In this document: in pieces, positions 63,275 through 64,000 of the stretch | How the letters are laid out: every line of letters starts with the position of its first letter | Numbering within the stretch: position 1 is the first letter of the stretch | NCBI RefSeq assembly: GCF_036181745.1 | Contig: NZ_CP108080.1 | Span: 3,472,001 to 3,536,000 of the forward strand | Source of the DNA: Streptomyces sp. NBC_00259 | GTDB taxonomy: Bacteria; Actinomycetota; Actinomycetes; Streptomycetales; Streptomycetaceae | Direction: 5' to 3' | Length of the DNA stretch: 64,000 nucleotides | The notes under the pieces: model-generated | Database searches by the model: none | What the model was told of the DNA's origin: nothing | Seen by the model: only the letters and a program-made list of their open reading frames with translations | Program-made: the position numbers and the translations under genes

Positions 63275-64000
63275 CTACTCGACGCGCCGCAGCGCGTCCG
63301 CGGGCCGCAGCCGCGACGCCCGCCAGCCGCCGAACCCGCCCGCGATCAGCCCGCCCATCACCGCGAGCGCGACCGCGAGCCCGATGGTGGTGAGGGAGAC
63401 GGGCGCGGTGAGCGCGATGTCGAGCGCCTTGGACGCGCTCTGCCGCAGCGGACCGCCCTGACCGGCGCCGCCGATGAAGGTCGGGCCGCCGCCCGGACCG
63501 GCACCGCCGCCGTTCGCGGAGGCACCGCCCAACTGCGCGGTGAGCGTCGGGCTGAACGCCGTGATCGCCCACGCGCCCGCCAGTCCGATCCCGATGCCGA
63601 GCGCCCCGCCGATGAGCCCGTTGACGAGCGCCTCGCCCGCCACCTGCCCCGTCACCCGGCGGCTCTTCCACCCCAGCGCCTTCAGCGTGCCGAACTCCCG
63701 CACCCGCCGGCTCACCGCCGACGACGTCAGCAGTCCGGCCACCAGGAACGCCGCCACCAGCACCACGATCGACAGCCACTTGCCGACGCCCGACGCCAGG
63801 TCGGAGGCCGTGGACAGCGACCCCGACACCGTCTGGGCGAGGTCGGCGGACGTCGTGACCGTCGTCCCGGAGATGTTCTTCTGAATCGTCTCCTTGACGG
63901 CACCGATCTGCTGCGAGTCGGTCGCCTTCACATAGACCGTCGTGATCTTGTCCTTGGCGTCGGCCAGGGTCTGCGCCTGGGCGAGCGGCAGATAGACGTT
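63275..64000 (-). CDS. FtsX-family ABC permease (partial, continues past the window)
   Basis: The visible C-terminal 241 residues include an outside MacB-PCD-like end (NVYLPLAQAQTLADAKDKITTV... AVKETIQKNISGTTVTTSADLAQTVSGSL) and three membrane helices (IVVLVAAFLVAGLLTSSAVSRRV; GLIGGALGIGIGLAGAWAI; TTIGLAVALAVMGGLIAG). A Gly/Pro-rich outer loop (SANGGGAGPGGGPTFIGGAGQGG) lies between the last two. REFGTLKALGWKSRRV is the coupling helix typical of FtsX/MacB permeases. The N-terminus lies beyond base 64000. Pairs with the ATPase gene at 62542. Confidence 0.92.
   Translation of the reverse strand, partial: NVYLPLAQAQTLADAKDKITTVYVKATDSQQIGAVKETIQKNISGTTVTTSADLAQTVSGSLSTASDLASGVGKWLSIVVLVAAFLVAGLLTSSAVSRRVREFGTLKALGWKSRRVTGQVAGEALVNGLIGGALGIGIGLAGAWAITAFSPTLTAQLGGASANGGGAGPGGGPTFIGGAGQGGPLRQSASKALDIALTAPVSLTTIGLAVALAVMGGLIAGGFGGWRASRLRPADALRRVE

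Overview
The window is a stretch of high-GC actinobacterial chromosome, most likely Streptomyces. The evidence is strong GC bias at third codon positions, many GTG and some TTG starts, many leaderless genes, rare TTA codons, futalosine-pathway menaquinone genes (mqnB, mqnD), and families typical of streptomycetes (Uma2, DUF2530, DUF3027, UTRA-only regulators, LAxTG wall proteins). From memory, the order serC ... mqnB-mqnD-cold shock ... murQ resembles the core arm of S. coelicolor. I could not run a comparison. I see no tRNA, rRNA, CRISPR array, prophage or antibiotic cluster.

Layout. 1-4.2 kb holds small accessory genes: a membrane protein, a Uma2 nuclease-like protein, a GntR regulator coupled to a UTRA-only partner, a divergent anti-sigma-like ATPase with a TTA codon, and a decayed HAD phosphatase. 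4.2-9.3 kb holds an FAD/Fe-S D-2-hydroxyacid dehydrogenase, serC and a secreted DUF4360 protein with a TTA codon in its signal peptide. 9.5-10.9 kb holds two nested mobile elements, a 234-bp MITE-like element and an intact IS630, both in the same CTAG at the stop codon of a secreted propeller protein. 12-17 kb holds a GDSL hydrolase, an MT0933-like protein, a CBS protein, DUF1254, Nudix and aldo/keto reductase. 17-24.8 kb holds a 29-aa membrane peptide, an RNA 2',3'-cyclic phosphodiesterase, a MarR-MFS operon, a ribbon-helix-helix protein, a purine permease, DUF2530 and a CtpE-like cation ATPase. 24.9-36.3 kb holds a large secreted protein, a sacsin-type ATPase, DUF3027, MFS, DUF2771, mqnB-mqnD and a cold-shock protein.

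36.5-48 kb holds a HAD phosphatase, an iron-type FecCD-FecCD-FecE exporter-less uptake operon behind an iron-box-like site, a two-gene XPB helicase module (Helicase_C_3/WYL protein plus XPB), and a GT87 mannosyltransferase. 48-55 kb holds a HelD-like helicase, cutC and copA with two CsoR-type operators, DUF6479 and an HD phosphohydrolase. 55.6-64 kb holds a beta-helix secreted protein, a double-truncated MarR/hydrolase pair, DUF4031 and a CPxC protein, an RpiR regulator with murQ (cell-wall MurNAc recycling), an LAxTG coiled-coil wall protein, and the start of a MacB-type ABC exporter.

Three patterns cut across genes. First, short tandem arrays (9, 14, 23, 51=3x17 and 96 bp) have grown between genes, several at or across stop codons. 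Second, strong GC hairpins close most transcription units. Third, many genes start 6-7 bases after a -10 hexamer, so they are probably leaderless, and several share the same GACCGC-ATG start module. The candidates most worth follow-up are the XPB/Helicase_C_3-WYL module, the nested elements at one stop codon, the RpiR-murQ autoregulatory site and the CsoR-type copper promoter.
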